A stretch of DNA of 64,000 nt. It comes from Arctic95D-9 sp035967665 (lineage in GTDB: Bacteria > Verrucomicrobiota > Verrucomicrobiia > Verrucomicrobiales > DEV007). Shown here piece after piece: positions 42,270-51,244 of the stretch (position 1 is its first letter; each line of letters begins with the position of its first letter). The notes under the pieces were generated by a model. It saw nothing but the letters and a program-made list of their open reading frames with translations, made no database searches and was not told the origin of the DNA. The stretch is from assembly GCA_035967665.1 (NCBI GenBank), contig JAYWLB010000125.1, positions 154,605 through 218,604 of the forward strand, in the 5' to 3' direction. A program made the position numbers and the translations under genes.

Positions 42270-42725
42270 ATGAGCGAACTATCCCAACAGATTACGGAAG
42301 ATATGAAGACAGCGATGCGTGAGAAGAACGCAGTTGCTCTTGGAACCATCCGCATGCTGAAGTCATCGATCAAAAACGCCGCCATCGAAAAAGGCGGTGC
42401 CGATGCCGAACTGAGCGACACCGAATTGGTCGCAGTGATCCGTAAAGAGGTCAAAAAGCGTCAGGACTCGATTGAACAATATGAGACCGCGGGTCGCGCC
42501 GAGCTTGCCGATAAAGAGAAAGAGGAAATGGCGGTTTTGAACGGTTATTTGCCTGAACCTCTCAGCGAAGAGAAAATTGCAGAAATTATCGATGCCGCGA
42601 TCGCAGAGGTCGGTGCCACTTCCCGCAAGGAAATGGGGCAGGTCATGAAACTGGTTCAGGAGCAGACGGCTGGACGGGCTGATGGGAAAACGCTTTCCCA
42701 GGCAGTGATGGCCAAGCTCAGCTGA
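42270..42725 (+). CDS. GatB/YqeY domain protein
   Basis: A 151-residue YqeY-like protein resembling the C-terminal domain of GatB, the tRNA-dependent amidotransferase subunit. Motifs: MKTAMREKNAVALGTIRMLKSSIKNA at the N-terminus, DTELVAVIRKEVKKRQDSIEQY, and NGYLPEPLSEEKIAEII. It is thought to bind tRNA and the RNA polymerase region, but the precise role is unknown. The chosen ATG gives the standard start MSELSQQITED; an in-frame upstream TTG at 42255 is less likely. It precedes ispD by 23 bases. Confidence 0.93.
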   Translation: MSELSQQITEDMKTAMREKNAVALGTIRMLKSSIKNAAIEKGGADAELSDTELVAVIRKEVKKRQDSIEQYETAGRAELADKEKEEMAVLNGYLPEPLSEEKIAEIIDAAIAEVGATSRKEMGQVMKLVQEQTAGRADGKTLSQAVMAKLS

Positions 42726-42748
42726 TCAGCGATCCGAGTCGCCGCCGC

Positions 42749-43450
42749 ATGAAAATTTCGGTGATCATTGTCGCGGCTGGCAGCAGTCGCCGCATGGGCT
42801 TTGACAAGCTGGAGGCCGATCTCGATGGTGAATCTGTTCTCACGCGATCACTTCTCGCCTTTCAAGCCTGTCCCGGGGTTGGCGAGATTTGGGTGGTGAC
42901 GAATCCGGAGAAGTTTGACGCTATCAGGGAGACCGCTGAGCGGCTGGCTATTAGCCGGTTTGCCGGAACGATCGAAGGGGGCGCGGAACGCCACCTTTCG
43001 GTGAATGCCGGCCTCGAGCGCGTCGGAGAGGGTTTTGATCTCGTCGCAGTTCACGACGGGGCCCGCCCGCTTGTCTCGGCTGCGGCGGTGACACGCTGTG
43101 CTGAGAAGGCTTCGCAAGTTGGCGCGGCAACTCTCGCCCATCGAGTCGCTGACACCCTGAAGCGGGGGAATGATAAATTGCAGGTCTGTGGTGCCGTTTC
43201 CAGGGAGAATCTCTGGGCGATGGAGACACCTCAGATTTTTCAGCGCGAGCTGCTTCGGAAAGCCTATGCCAGGGTGGTCGCTGACGGTGAAGTGGTGACA
43301 GACGAAGTCTCCGCGATGGAGGCGATTGGGGTATCCGTTAGTCTCGTTGAGAATACCGAGCCCAATTTAAAGATCACCGTTCCGGGGGATCTCGTCGTCG
43401 CGACTGCGATTCTCAAGGGAGGGGCGGATTCCTTTCCGGCTAAAGCCTGA
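42749..43450 (+). CDS. ispD: 2-C-methyl-D-erythritol 4-phosphate cytidylyltransferase
   Basis: A 233-residue IspD of the MEP isoprenoid pathway, which joins CTP and MEP to make CDP-ME in the cytoplasm. The nucleotide-binding loop is VIIVAAGSSRRMGFDK at 5-20. The conserved VAVHDGARPLVS, VSRENLWAMETPQIFQRELL and VTDEVSAMEAIG stretches are present, as is the PNLKITVPGDL near the end. Its ATG follows the YqeY gene by 23 bases, so the two are probably one unit. It is convergent with the FG-GAP gene. No ispF follows in the window. Confidence 0.96.
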   Translation: MKISVIIVAAGSSRRMGFDKLEADLDGESVLTRSLLAFQACPGVGEIWVVTNPEKFDAIRETAERLAISRFAGTIEGGAERHLSVNAGLERVGEGFDLVAVHDGARPLVSAAAVTRCAEKASQVGAATLAHRVADTLKRGNDKLQVCGAVSRENLWAMETPQIFQRELLRKAYARVVADGEVVTDEVSAMEAIGVSVSLVENTEPNLKITVPGDLVVATAILKGGADSFPAKA

Positions 43451-43499
43451 GATTCTCCCTGTTTAAATGGAGTTCCGGCGTTTTGATCTCGGGGGCGAT

Positions 43500-44666
43500 T
43501 TACTTGCTGAAGAAAATCTTCAAGTTCTTCGTCTGTCTTGCAGCTGCGACAATATCGGCTTTTCCATCTCCGTTGAGATCAGCTGACTTGATGTCTTCCA
43601 CCGCGACTTCTTCGGCGGAGATCTGGTGCTCGCGCCATTTCGTGCCGGAGCCATCGAGCGGAGTGAAAAACTTGATTCCCGGATCGCTCTTTGGCTCTTT
43701 CGGGTGCATCGCCCGCCATCCCACGACGACCTGGTCGCTTCCGATTCCGAGGTAATCGTCGATCGCGACGGCGTGGCCATCGACGAGCGCATCGCTGAGG
43801 ACTTTGCTTTGCTCCCAGAGGCCTTCGCCATTTTCCGGCTCAAGATAGACTGCGGATCGGGTTCCATGCATCGGCTCGACCGTCGCGATAAAGCGGCGTC
43901 CCCCGGGAAGTTTTCCGTCACGGAGCTCACCGGCGAAATCTTCGGTGAGTTGTCGCGTTACCCATTTATTATCGACTCTGTCAAAGTACCAAACGCCTTC
44001 TTTCGCCGCGACGATGAGTTCCTCCTCCGGATCGTCGTCCCAGTTCACGGGATGGAAATTGTGTGAAAGGTGGAGCTGGTCCCCGACGACTCTTGTTTTC
44101 CATTCGGTGGTGGGATCTTCCGGTTTGAAATACTCGAGAATTCGCAGCCCTTTCCCGACGCCGTCGAGAGTGCCTTTCCCGCGTAGCGGTTTCACGATGA
44201 GAGTGTAGGAATCGTCAGCACCCTTGATCCAGTGCATCCGGTGGGTGCTGGGATCGTGCTGGAGTGAAACCGGTGTCCACGCCTGAGTGCGGTCTTCCGG
44301 CGCGATGAGGTAGGTCACGGCGCCATCCTTGATCGTTTCATTGAAGTTCCACTGACCACCGATAGCGATCTCGCATTTTCCGTCGCCATCGATGTCCTGC
44401 GCTGCGATGCAGACATTGTCGCGTTCGGTGAGATCCCGGGCGATGATGTGTTTTTCCCAGCTGGGATTCGCATACCACTGCACGGTCGATTTGTCGGCGA
44501 GGATGATATCGATGTCTTTGTCCCCGTCGACGTCTCTCAGGGCGAGGCCGTAACCGATTTCGATCTCGTCGATCTCCACTTCATCCCATTCGTATTTCGG
44601 TGGTTCGTCTGAGAAGCCAATCGAGGGAGTGAGAAAAAGGAGAGCGGAAAGAATAAGGGGTTTCAT
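43500..44666 (-). CDS. Secreted FG-GAP/VCBS-type beta-propeller protein
   Basis: A 388-residue secreted protein (signal peptide MKPLILSALLFLTPSIGFS). It carries calcium-binding FG-GAP loops: ALRDVDGDKDIDIIL, AAQDIDGDGKCEIAI and SADLNGDGKADIVAA. A further repeat with VNWDDDPEEELIVAA shows a propeller of about seven blades. Such proteins bind calcium and act in adhesion or carbohydrate recognition, without known catalysis. Its ATG overlaps the stop of the NYN-domain gene (ATGA), so the pair is translationally coupled; it is the last gene of the minus-strand cluster from 50489. Confidence 0.8.
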   Translation of the reverse strand: MKPLILSALLFLTPSIGFSDEPPKYEWDEVEIDEIEIGYGLALRDVDGDKDIDIILADKSTVQWYANPSWEKHIIARDLTERDNVCIAAQDIDGDGKCEIAIGGQWNFNETIKDGAVTYLIAPEDRTQAWTPVSLQHDPSTHRMHWIKGADDSYTLIVKPLRGKGTLDGVGKGLRILEYFKPEDPTTEWKTRVVGDQLHLSHNFHPVNWDDDPEEELIVAAKEGVWYFDRVDNKWVTRQLTEDFAGELRDGKLPGGRRFIATVEPMHGTRSAVYLEPENGEGLWEQSKVLSDALVDGHAVAIDDYLGIGSDQVVVGWRAMHPKEPKSDPGIKFFTPLDGSGTKWREHQISAEEVAVEDIKSADLNGDGKADIVAAARQTKNLKIFFSK

Positions 44667-45394
44667 GGTTTGGCGGTTTTTTGGCGGACTTGATAGACCT
44701 GTTGAGTTCCGTGTTTCACCTTTCTCATTTCAAAGCGGTCAATCGCTTTGAAAAGATCGGTGAGTTTGCTGAATCCGTAGGTGCGGTGATCGAAGGGGCC
44801 CTGATTGGCGATGTAGGCCCCGACCGGTCCGAGGGTTGCCCAGCCATCGTCGTCCGCCGCGGCATCGACGGCACTGCGGAGTGTGTTCATGAGCTTCGTG
44901 TTGCCTTTGAGCTGGTTACTTGAGACTTTGGTGTTCTTGCGAACTTCGGCAGCGGCGGCGTCATCGTCGAGGTAGAGAAAGCGGGTGCAGGCGTTGATAA
45001 ACGGAGCCGGTGTGTTCTGGCCGCCAAAGCCAATAACCTGTTTTCCCTCGGCGCGGATTCGGATGCAGAGCGGGGTGAAGTCGCAGTCGGAGGAAACTAT
45101 CGCGAACGTCTGGACGTCTTTGGTGTAGAGCATGTCCATCGCGTCGATGAGCAATTTCATGTCGGTCCCGTTTTTGCCCTTCACCATATCGAAGAGTTGT
45201 ACCGGCTCGATCGCATTTTCGTGCAGCACTTTGGTCCATCCTGAGAGTCCCCGCTTCACCCAGTTTCCGTAGGCCCGTCGGATGTTGACGACCCCGTGGG
45301 TTGCCAGCTCGGTGATGATGAAATCGATCTTCGCTGCGGGGGCGTTATCCGCATCGATAAGGAGGGCAATGGAGTCGTCGGGTTCTTGAGGCAT
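44663..45394 (-). CDS. NYN-domain protein with OST-HTH/LOTUS-like C-terminus
   Basis: A 243-residue cytoplasmic protein. The N-terminal half is a NYN (PIN-like nuclease) domain: IALLIDADNAPAAKIDFII with Asp14 and Asp16, GTDMKLLIDAMDMLY, and VSSDCDFTPLCIRIRAEGKQVIGFGG. The C-terminal region (SAVDAAADDDGWATLGPVGAYIANQGPFDHRTYGFSKLTDLFKAIDRF) fits a winged-helix OST-HTH/LOTUS RNA-binding domain. Together this is the limkain-b1-like architecture, an RNA-targeting endonuclease type. It lies within a cluster of secreted sugar-metabolism genes, which is an odd setting. A start at 45412 is possible but 45394 gives MPQEPDDSIALLID. Confidence 0.85.
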   Translation of the reverse strand: MPQEPDDSIALLIDADNAPAAKIDFIITELATHGVVNIRRAYGNWVKRGLSGWTKVLHENAIEPVQLFDMVKGKNGTDMKLLIDAMDMLYTKDVQTFAIVSSDCDFTPLCIRIRAEGKQVIGFGGQNTPAPFINACTRFLYLDDDAAAAEVRKNTKVSSNQLKGNTKLMNTLRSAVDAAADDDGWATLGPVGAYIANQGPFDHRTYGFSKLTDLFKAIDRFEMRKVKHGTQQVYQVRQKTAKP

Positions 45395-45433
45395 GGGAGT
45401 GAGGATGGGCACTGATTAGACTACAGAAGGGAA

Positions 45434-48073
45434 TCAGCGATCAAGTGTGATCGACTCTAAATTCATGAGGTGGGCCTTTCCGGGATTGGCGAAACGGATG
45501 TAGAGGTCGCCGCGTGAGGGCGCTGGCTTGATCTCAAATGTGAGTTTTTTCTGCTCGTTCCAATCTTTCGTGGGCGCTGCTTCTACGCTGCCGAGAAGTT
45601 CTCCGTCTGCTGAGCCGTGTCGAATTTCAATGGTTCCTCCGGGGCCGCCCGAAGAGTAGGTCACACTCGCTTTGGTTCTGTCAGTCAGGTTGAGTCCGGA
45701 AAATTTGAGCCACCCTTTGTCCATGATTGCCCCGGCCCGGGTTCCGGAGAGGCTCAGCCCTTCGAAGGCATCTGCTTCGGCGGGCAGAAGGGTTGAATTG
45801 CGGAGCCGGATGCTGTGGCTGCCGCTCAAGGGAGCGATCGGAGGTGCTCCTCCATCGAGATAGGTCGCTTCGATTACGAGAACGCCGGGGCCTTTTTGCT
45901 TGTCCGATTTTTTCGGTTTCGCGAGGGTGAACTCACCGGTCAATCCCGAAAGGACGGAGCCGGATTCCTCTTCCCCAAGGGAGAAAATCCACTCGGCCAT
46001 CTGGCGGGATTGCTCGATGCCGTGCTGCGGGTGGGGGATCATCGGTATTTCGCCCCAGATGCCGCTTGAGCCGGTCACGATGCGTTTCGCCACTTCGTCG
46101 AGGGCGTGTTCCTGACCTTTGTATTTCGCTGCGACTTCGAGATAGGAAGGGCCTACCAGTTTGCGGTCAACGACGTGACAATTGAAGCAGTCGCTTTTCT
46201 TCATCAGCTCAAGTCCGGGGGGAAGTGTTTCTGCACCGGTCAGGGAGGCTTCGGTGTCTTTGAAATTTCCGGGGATGAGCTGATGAAAGATTTTCACGCG
46301 CTCGGAAACAGGCTCCCCGTCTTCCGGATCGCTTACCGAGATATCCCAGGTGACGGGTTTTCCGAAATCGTAGAAGTCGCCGTCCTGTGGCGATTTGAAC
46401 TCAACGGATGGCGGGTCGTTTCCAACGAGAACGGGGGTTGAAGCGGTTGCCGAAGCTCCGTGCTCGTCGGTTACGGTGAGGACTGCCTGATAGGAGCCTA
46501 TCGTTCCGAAGGCGAGGGTTGGGTTGGCCCGTTCGTCTTTGAACGAGTCGCTGCCGGGAACGATTTTCCATTCGTAGGTGAGGGCGTCCCCATCGGGATC
46601 GACAGTTCCCTCGCTTGAAAAGGCAACATCGAGAGGAGGTTTGCCGACGGCGTCTTTCGCGGTGAGCTTGATTTTCGGAGGGCGGTTCCCGCGGATATAG
46701 TCGATCCGGATGAGTTTGCAGTCTGCGTTCACTCCCCAGGTCTCGCCGTATTCGATGAGGTAAAGCGAGCCGTCCGGGCCGAAGTCCATGTCGATGGGCC
46801 TGACAAAGCCATAGTCAGGCATGAATTCCTCCATCGAGTCGATACCGGATTCGGCGTCGAGTTTCACTCCGAATATCCAGTGTCGCGACCATTCGTAGAT
46901 GAACAAAGTATTGTCGAAATGCCCGGGGAACTTCGTGGAACTCTTGAGATCTTTGTCGTAGTGATAGACGGGGCCGGCGCAGGCGGTTCTCCCTCCGGTG
47001 CCAAGCATCGGGAAATCTTCGGTCTCATTACGATGGTAGTAGACAAAGGCCGGTTGAGCCGGAGGCAGTGTCTGGATGCCTTTGCTGTTGGGAGAATTGT
47101 TAACCGGCGCTTCCGGTGATTGGGTCGCTCCGATTTCCCCTGTTTCAAAATTCACATCGGGGTAGGCGAGGTTGGGGCCGACAAAATAAGGCCACCCAAA
47201 ATTCCCCGCCTCGCGCGCCTGATTGATTTCATCATGACCGGCCGGACCACGATCTCCGGGAGTGCCCGCGTCGGGGCCGACTTCGCCCCAGTAGAGGTAG
47301 CCGGACTTTTGATCCACGCTGATGCGCCACGGGTTGCGGCAACCCATTACGTAAATCTCCGGAATACCTTCGGAGCCGTCTTTGGGAAAGAGGTTCCCAT
47401 CGGGGACTTCGTAGGTTCCATCGCTCTTCGGCTTAATCCTGAGGACCTTGCCGTTGTAGCTGAACTTGTTCGAAGCTGATTTTTGCGCATCCCACGGCAT
47501 GCGGTCGGGGCGCTCGTCAATGGGGGCGAAGCCTTTTGAATCTCCTCCGGGATGGGTGTTGTCGCCGGTGGCGATAAAGAGGCATCCGTCAGGGCCGAAC
47601 TCGAGTGAACCGGCGTGGTGGCAGCATTGGAGGCGCTGTTCTTCAAATTTGAGTAACTGTTTCTCGGACGAGAGGTCGAGGGTGTCGCCTTTCATCGTGA
47701 ATCGGCTCACGTGCTGGCCTGAGAAATTTGGAGGCGAGTATTGGAGGAAAATGTGCTGATTCTCCGTGAAATCGGGATCGAGAGCGATTCCGATGAGCCC
47801 GTTTTCCTGCTGCGTCGCCACTTCGAGTGTGCCCGCCTCGGTGATCTTCTGTGTTTCGGGATGAAAAATGCGAAGCTTCCCATCGATCTCGATGAAAAAG
47901 ATACGACCATCAGGAGCGACCTCCAGCTCCATCGGGCGGATCAGGCCGGTCGCGAGTGTTGTCGGTGTGAGACGACCGGGATCGAAATCTTCGGCGGTAG
48001 CTTCCTTTGCCGTTGAAAATAACACGGTCAAGGTGAGCAGGGAGGCAATCTTGAAGAGAGAGAAAAGGTTCAT
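45434..48073 (-). CDS. Secreted PQQ-dependent sugar dehydrogenase with PKD, cytochrome c and lectin-like parts
   Basis: An 879-residue exported protein. After a signal peptide (MNLFSLFKIASLLTLTVLFSTAKEATA) comes a glucose/sorbosone dehydrogenase beta-propeller (GLIRPMELEVAPDGRIFFIEIDGKL, GLIGIALDPDF, RNPWRISVDQKSGYLYWGEVGPDAG). A PKD-type Ig fold follows (VAFSSEGTVDPDGDALTYEWK), then a haem c site CFNCH at about 629 in KKSDCFNCHVVDRKLVGPSYLEVAAKYKGQ. The C-terminal part is a CBM6-like beta-sandwich. The design fits a periplasmic sugar oxidase passing electrons to its own cytochrome. The substrate is unknown. A 39-base gap separates it from the NYN gene downstream. Confidence 0.85.
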   Translation of the reverse strand: MNLFSLFKIASLLTLTVLFSTAKEATAEDFDPGRLTPTTLATGLIRPMELEVAPDGRIFFIEIDGKLRIFHPETQKITEAGTLEVATQQENGLIGIALDPDFTENQHIFLQYSPPNFSGQHVSRFTMKGDTLDLSSEKQLLKFEEQRLQCCHHAGSLEFGPDGCLFIATGDNTHPGGDSKGFAPIDERPDRMPWDAQKSASNKFSYNGKVLRIKPKSDGTYEVPDGNLFPKDGSEGIPEIYVMGCRNPWRISVDQKSGYLYWGEVGPDAGTPGDRGPAGHDEINQAREAGNFGWPYFVGPNLAYPDVNFETGEIGATQSPEAPVNNSPNSKGIQTLPPAQPAFVYYHRNETEDFPMLGTGGRTACAGPVYHYDKDLKSSTKFPGHFDNTLFIYEWSRHWIFGVKLDAESGIDSMEEFMPDYGFVRPIDMDFGPDGSLYLIEYGETWGVNADCKLIRIDYIRGNRPPKIKLTAKDAVGKPPLDVAFSSEGTVDPDGDALTYEWKIVPGSDSFKDERANPTLAFGTIGSYQAVLTVTDEHGASATASTPVLVGNDPPSVEFKSPQDGDFYDFGKPVTWDISVSDPEDGEPVSERVKIFHQLIPGNFKDTEASLTGAETLPPGLELMKKSDCFNCHVVDRKLVGPSYLEVAAKYKGQEHALDEVAKRIVTGSSGIWGEIPMIPHPQHGIEQSRQMAEWIFSLGEEESGSVLSGLTGEFTLAKPKKSDKQKGPGVLVIEATYLDGGAPPIAPLSGSHSIRLRNSTLLPAEADAFEGLSLSGTRAGAIMDKGWLKFSGLNLTDRTKASVTYSSGGPGGTIEIRHGSADGELLGSVEAAPTKDWNEQKKLTFEIKPAPSRGDLYIRFANPGKAHLMNLESITLDR

Positions 48074-48159
48074 GCGATTGGGTGCGAGCATGCCCGAACC
48101 TTGCCTTTCCTCCTGTATTTGTCACTGGCGTGACTGCGACAAAGTGAATTTTGCAGGAG

Positions 48160-49368
48160 TCAGGGCGCCGCGCCTTCAAGCTTCACTGCAATGAGAACTC
48201 CCTCGGCGGTGCGGCAATAGACCTGACCGTTTGCGAGGACGGGGACGGTCCAGCATTTTCCTTCGGCGAGCTTTTGCTCGAGGAGCGGTTTGTAGCCTTC
48301 GGGCGAGGCCCGGAAAATGATAAGGCTTCCCTTGTCGAAAAGGAAAACGGTATCGCCGGCAGCCGTGACCGCACCATTTCCGAAGTTCTCTTCGGCCCAG
48401 ATTGTTTTGCCGCTTTTGAGCTCGGTGCAGATCAGTTCGGTTGGTTTGTGGGTTGTCCCGTGAATGGAGTAAATGTGATCGTCGATGACGACTCCGGCGT
48501 TAAAATACCACTTCAGATCATGTTGCTCCCATACCACCTCAGGAGTCCCGCCGGAGGCAGTTGGCTTCAGCATCCTGGTGCCGCCGCTCGATGAAACGAC
48601 GATGCCGTATGGTGTCACGATGGGATCGGCGGCATTGACGTCCCGGCTCGACTTCCAGGGATAGCTCCAGTGTTGCTTTCCGGTGTTCGAATCGAAGGAA
48701 ATCAGTGCTTTCGCCGAAAAGAGGAGGTGATGGGGCTCGGTATTATCTGATGCGTAGGGAACGACAGTCGCGTATCCGGAGGTCTCTGTTTCAGGCATCC
48801 AGAGCGTTTCGCCGGATTCGGCTGAGAGAGCGAGGCCGCCGCGGCCCACGTTGTAGAGGACGCGCGGGCCATCGATATAGGCGGAGCTCGAAAAACTCCA
48901 TTCGGGCAGCTCGAAGCCGTGATCAGCGACGAGGTCCCGTGACCAAAGCGGCTTGCCGGTCTCAAGATCGAGGCACCACGCGTGACCCATTTTACTGAGT
49001 GTGTAGACTTTGCCCTCGTGGATCGTCGGAGTCGCAGTGGGGCCGCCTTCATAGTAGCGGTCCGCGAGCTCGCAGTCGTAGCTGTGCTTCCAGAGGACCT
49101 CCCCGCTTGTTGCGTTGAGACACCAAACGGTGTCCTTCGCATCCGCGTTGCCCATCGTGAGAACGCGCTCTCCGGCGACCGAGACTGTGCTGAACCCAAT
49201 CCCTACCTGAGCTCTCCACGCGACGGGCAGCTTTTCCGGAAATGTTTTGGGGACGCTCTCCTTTGAGATCCCGTCGAAGGCGGGGCCGCGCCAGCGGGGC
49301 CAATCTTCTGCCGGTGATAGAATCGGCAGGGAAAGGATTAAGGCAATGGTGGAAAAGCGGGGGTTCAT
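48160..49368 (-). CDS. Secreted PQQ-like (WD40-type) beta-propeller protein
   Basis: A 402-residue protein with a short signal peptide (MNPRFSTIALILSLPILSPA), then DWPRWRGPAFDGIS, the hallmark of planctomycete/verrucomicrobial PQQ-like outer-membrane-assembly-style propellers. Repeats with the blade pattern CLNATSGEVLWKHSYD, CLDLETGKPLWSRD and FDSNTGKQHWSYPW alternate along it. There is no evident PQQ-binding catalytic site, so it may be structural or bind cofactors. The reading frame continues upstream of 49368 in an Arg-rich shadow of the lactonase gene. It sits 23 bases after that gene on the same strand, in the secreted cluster. Confidence 0.82.
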   Translation of the reverse strand: MNPRFSTIALILSLPILSPAEDWPRWRGPAFDGISKESVPKTFPEKLPVAWRAQVGIGFSTVSVAGERVLTMGNADAKDTVWCLNATSGEVLWKHSYDCELADRYYEGGPTATPTIHEGKVYTLSKMGHAWCLDLETGKPLWSRDLVADHGFELPEWSFSSSAYIDGPRVLYNVGRGGLALSAESGETLWMPETETSGYATVVPYASDNTEPHHLLFSAKALISFDSNTGKQHWSYPWKSSRDVNAADPIVTPYGIVVSSSGGTRMLKPTASGGTPEVVWEQHDLKWYFNAGVVIDDHIYSIHGTTHKPTELICTELKSGKTIWAEENFGNGAVTAAGDTVFLFDKGSLIIFRASPEGYKPLLEQKLAEGKCWTVPVLANGQVYCRTAEGVLIAVKLEGAAP

Positions 49369-49391
49369 GCTTGAGAAGGGAATGCTGAAAT

Positions 49392-50489
49392 TTACCAGGC
49401 GATCAGGTCCGAAATCTTTGTATCCCAGGCAAAGGTTCCGGCACGTTTGAGGTCGCCTTGCTCGTTGATGGAAAAGGCCATGAGTGTTCCCGCCTCGAAA
49501 CCGGTCGCGAGGAGGTAGTTGCCGTCGGGTGAAAGAGCGAGCCCCCAGGGAATCTTGTCGGCGGGGGTGAGTCCGAGATGTTTCACGGTTCCGTCTTCCA
49601 GAATCTCGTAGCGGGAGATGAAATCGAAGTCGTGTTTGTGGCCGCGGATCCCGGCGAAGAGAAAGCGACCGTCGGCGGTGATGACAATGTCGGATGAACT
49701 GACGCCGTCTTCCGGAGGTGTCGGGCCGGTAAGATCGCAAACCTGCCTGATCGTGAGCTGGCCGTCTTCGGCGCGATCGTAAACTGAGACTCCAAGGTGT
49801 TGCTCGTTGCTGAAGTACTGGATCGGCAGAGTGGGATGGTAGGCAAGGTGGCGGGGGCCGGTGCCTTCGGGCGGCTCAGCGTTGAGTTTTGCGAGCGGGG
49901 AAAGGGCTCCTGTGTCCTCATCGAAGTGGTATTGATAGAGGGCATTGGTTTCCTTTACATAGGGAATGTAGATGAACCGGTTGTCGGGCGTGGGGAGAAC
50001 GCAATGGGCGTTTTTTCTGCCTTCGTTGAGAGTCGCGACGCGGACGGTTGGATTGCCGTCAGGATCTAACGAATACACATCGACGATCCCCTCCCCGTAA
50101 TTGCATCCGAGCAGAAATCGATTTTTCCTGTCGAGGCTGAGGTAGGAATAACTGTTTTCCGGGGTGAATGACCGGATGACTGCTTCACCCGAAGTGAAGT
50201 CTACGAAGACGCCGCCCGAGACATCTTTCTCCGGGCGCGTTGAGGTGACGTAGAATCTTTTTTCGAGTGGGTGGGCCGTGATTGTAGCCGGGGAAAATTC
50301 GAGGGGGATGTTTTTCCCGGCCTCAAGAGTGAGGCCGTCTTCCCCGGGGATCGCGCGGACTTCCCAAATTTGATCGCTCTCGCGGCCGGGGGCATAGACC
50401 GTGAACGGCTCCGGTGCGGGCGGCGGTTCTGCGGAGACCGCGGTGTGATGAAAAAGGAAGAGTGTGAGAAGAAGGCAGGCTGATTTCAT
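49392..50489 (-). CDS. Secreted lactonase-family beta-propeller protein
   Basis: A 365-residue protein of the 6-phosphogluconolactonase-like propeller family with a signal peptide (MKSACLLLTLFLFHHTAVSA). Repeated blade motifs are seen: RNAHCVLPTPDNRFIYIPYV, SPLAKLNAEPPEGTGPRHLAYHPTLPIQYF, SSSDIVITADGRFLFAGIRGH and PWGLALSPDGNYLLATG. Cytoplasmic Pgl hydrolyses sugar lactones; being exported, this one may hydrolyse the lactones made by the secreted dehydrogenase encoded two genes downstream. It starts the minus-strand cluster that runs to 43500. Confidence 0.85.
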   Translation of the reverse strand: MKSACLLLTLFLFHHTAVSAEPPPAPEPFTVYAPGRESDQIWEVRAIPGEDGLTLEAGKNIPLEFSPATITAHPLEKRFYVTSTRPEKDVSGGVFVDFTSGEAVIRSFTPENSYSYLSLDRKNRFLLGCNYGEGIVDVYSLDPDGNPTVRVATLNEGRKNAHCVLPTPDNRFIYIPYVKETNALYQYHFDEDTGALSPLAKLNAEPPEGTGPRHLAYHPTLPIQYFSNEQHLGVSVYDRAEDGQLTIRQVCDLTGPTPPEDGVSSSDIVITADGRFLFAGIRGHKHDFDFISRYEILEDGTVKHLGLTPADKIPWGLALSPDGNYLLATGFEAGTLMAFSINEQGDLKRAGTFAWDTKISDLIAW

Positions 50490-50599
50490 GGAAAAGTCGG
50501 AGAGGGAAATAGGATTCAAGAGGGTTAAGTGGGGGATCATACCCTCTTAAGTGATGTCCCGGTAAGTAGGTATTCCCGCCAAAAATCAGCAGAAAGGTC

Positions 50600-50950
50600 G
50601 GTGAAGGGCGGCGTCGAGCTGAATGCTGAGCTGTTGCCTCATCCCGGCAGTGTTGCGGATGAGACGGCACTCGTTCGCGCGGTCCATACCGGGGCGATCA
50701 ATCGCGATCCCGTAAGCACCTTTTTTTAAACGGGATTTCAACTCGCGGGGCGCCCGGGCATCGGCGCGTGGGCCGGTTGCGGACCTGACAGCGGGAATGA
50801 AAACCTTCCCGCCGTTGTTTCGATGAGCTCCGCGAAACGATTTTGAATGAGACGGGTGTCGACCACGAACACCTCACCGGCGAATTCAAGGGCCGTCGCT
50901 ACCGGCTCCCCGATGTGCACGGAGCGATTATCAAAGGAATTCTCAGTTGA
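50600..50950 (+). pseudogene. Decayed protein gene with two frameshifts
   Basis: Coding-like DNA is spread over three plus-strand frames. The first part runs VKGGVELNAELLPHPGSV to a stop at 50729 (...GAINRDPVSTFF). The sense continues in the next frame (KRDFNSRGARASARGPVADL...KTFPPLFR, to 50826), then in the third frame (ELRETILNETGVDHEHLTG...HGAIIKGILS) to TGA 50948-50950. Together this reads as one protein of about 120 residues broken twice. I do not recognise the family. A sequencing error could also cause the breaks. Confidence 0.45.
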
Positions 50951-50957
50951 CCGAGAC

Positions 50958-51236
50958 CTACGCTGAAGCGCGAACCTTATCCTTCGCTGCTTCGCAATCC
51001 GCTTTCAGGCTCGCGATTTCGCGGGCCTTTTGCGTTTCGAGCTGTTTCATCTCGTGATAGTCCCCTTCCATTCGGGCTTTCACGAGAAGGTCGGCGAGAA
51101 AGACTTCCCGCTCGGCCATTTTGGCTCTGAACTTTTCGTCGATGGCTGCAATCTCCGCCTTTTGTTCGTCGGAGATTTTTGCCTGAGGAGATGACTCCTC
51201 AAGCCGTTCCATCGCAAGTTCGTAAGCGCTTTTCAT
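50958..51236 (-). CDS. Small coiled-coil hypothetical protein
   Basis: A 92-residue highly charged, helical protein (MKSAYELAMERLEESSPQAKISDEQKAEIAAIDEKFRAKMAEREVFLADLL...) with heptad-like spacing and no Cys or signal peptide. It resembles small conserved coiled-coil proteins seen in Verrucomicrobia, with no known role. It begins 8 bases after the end of the Ala/Lys-tailed gene upstream on the same strand, so they form a two-gene unit. Confidence 0.6.
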   Translation of the reverse strand: MKSAYELAMERLEESSPQAKISDEQKAEIAAIDEKFRAKMAEREVFLADLLVKARMEGDYHEMKQLETQKAREIASLKADCEAAKDKVRASA

Positions 51237-51244
51237 CGGGGAAA

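Noticed and set aside
50738..50920. Minus-strand frame MHIGEPVATALEFAGEVF in the decayed region
   Set aside because: Reads plausibly, but the plus strand gives a longer continuous protein across the frames with good codon use. It remains the alternative if the pseudogene idea fails.
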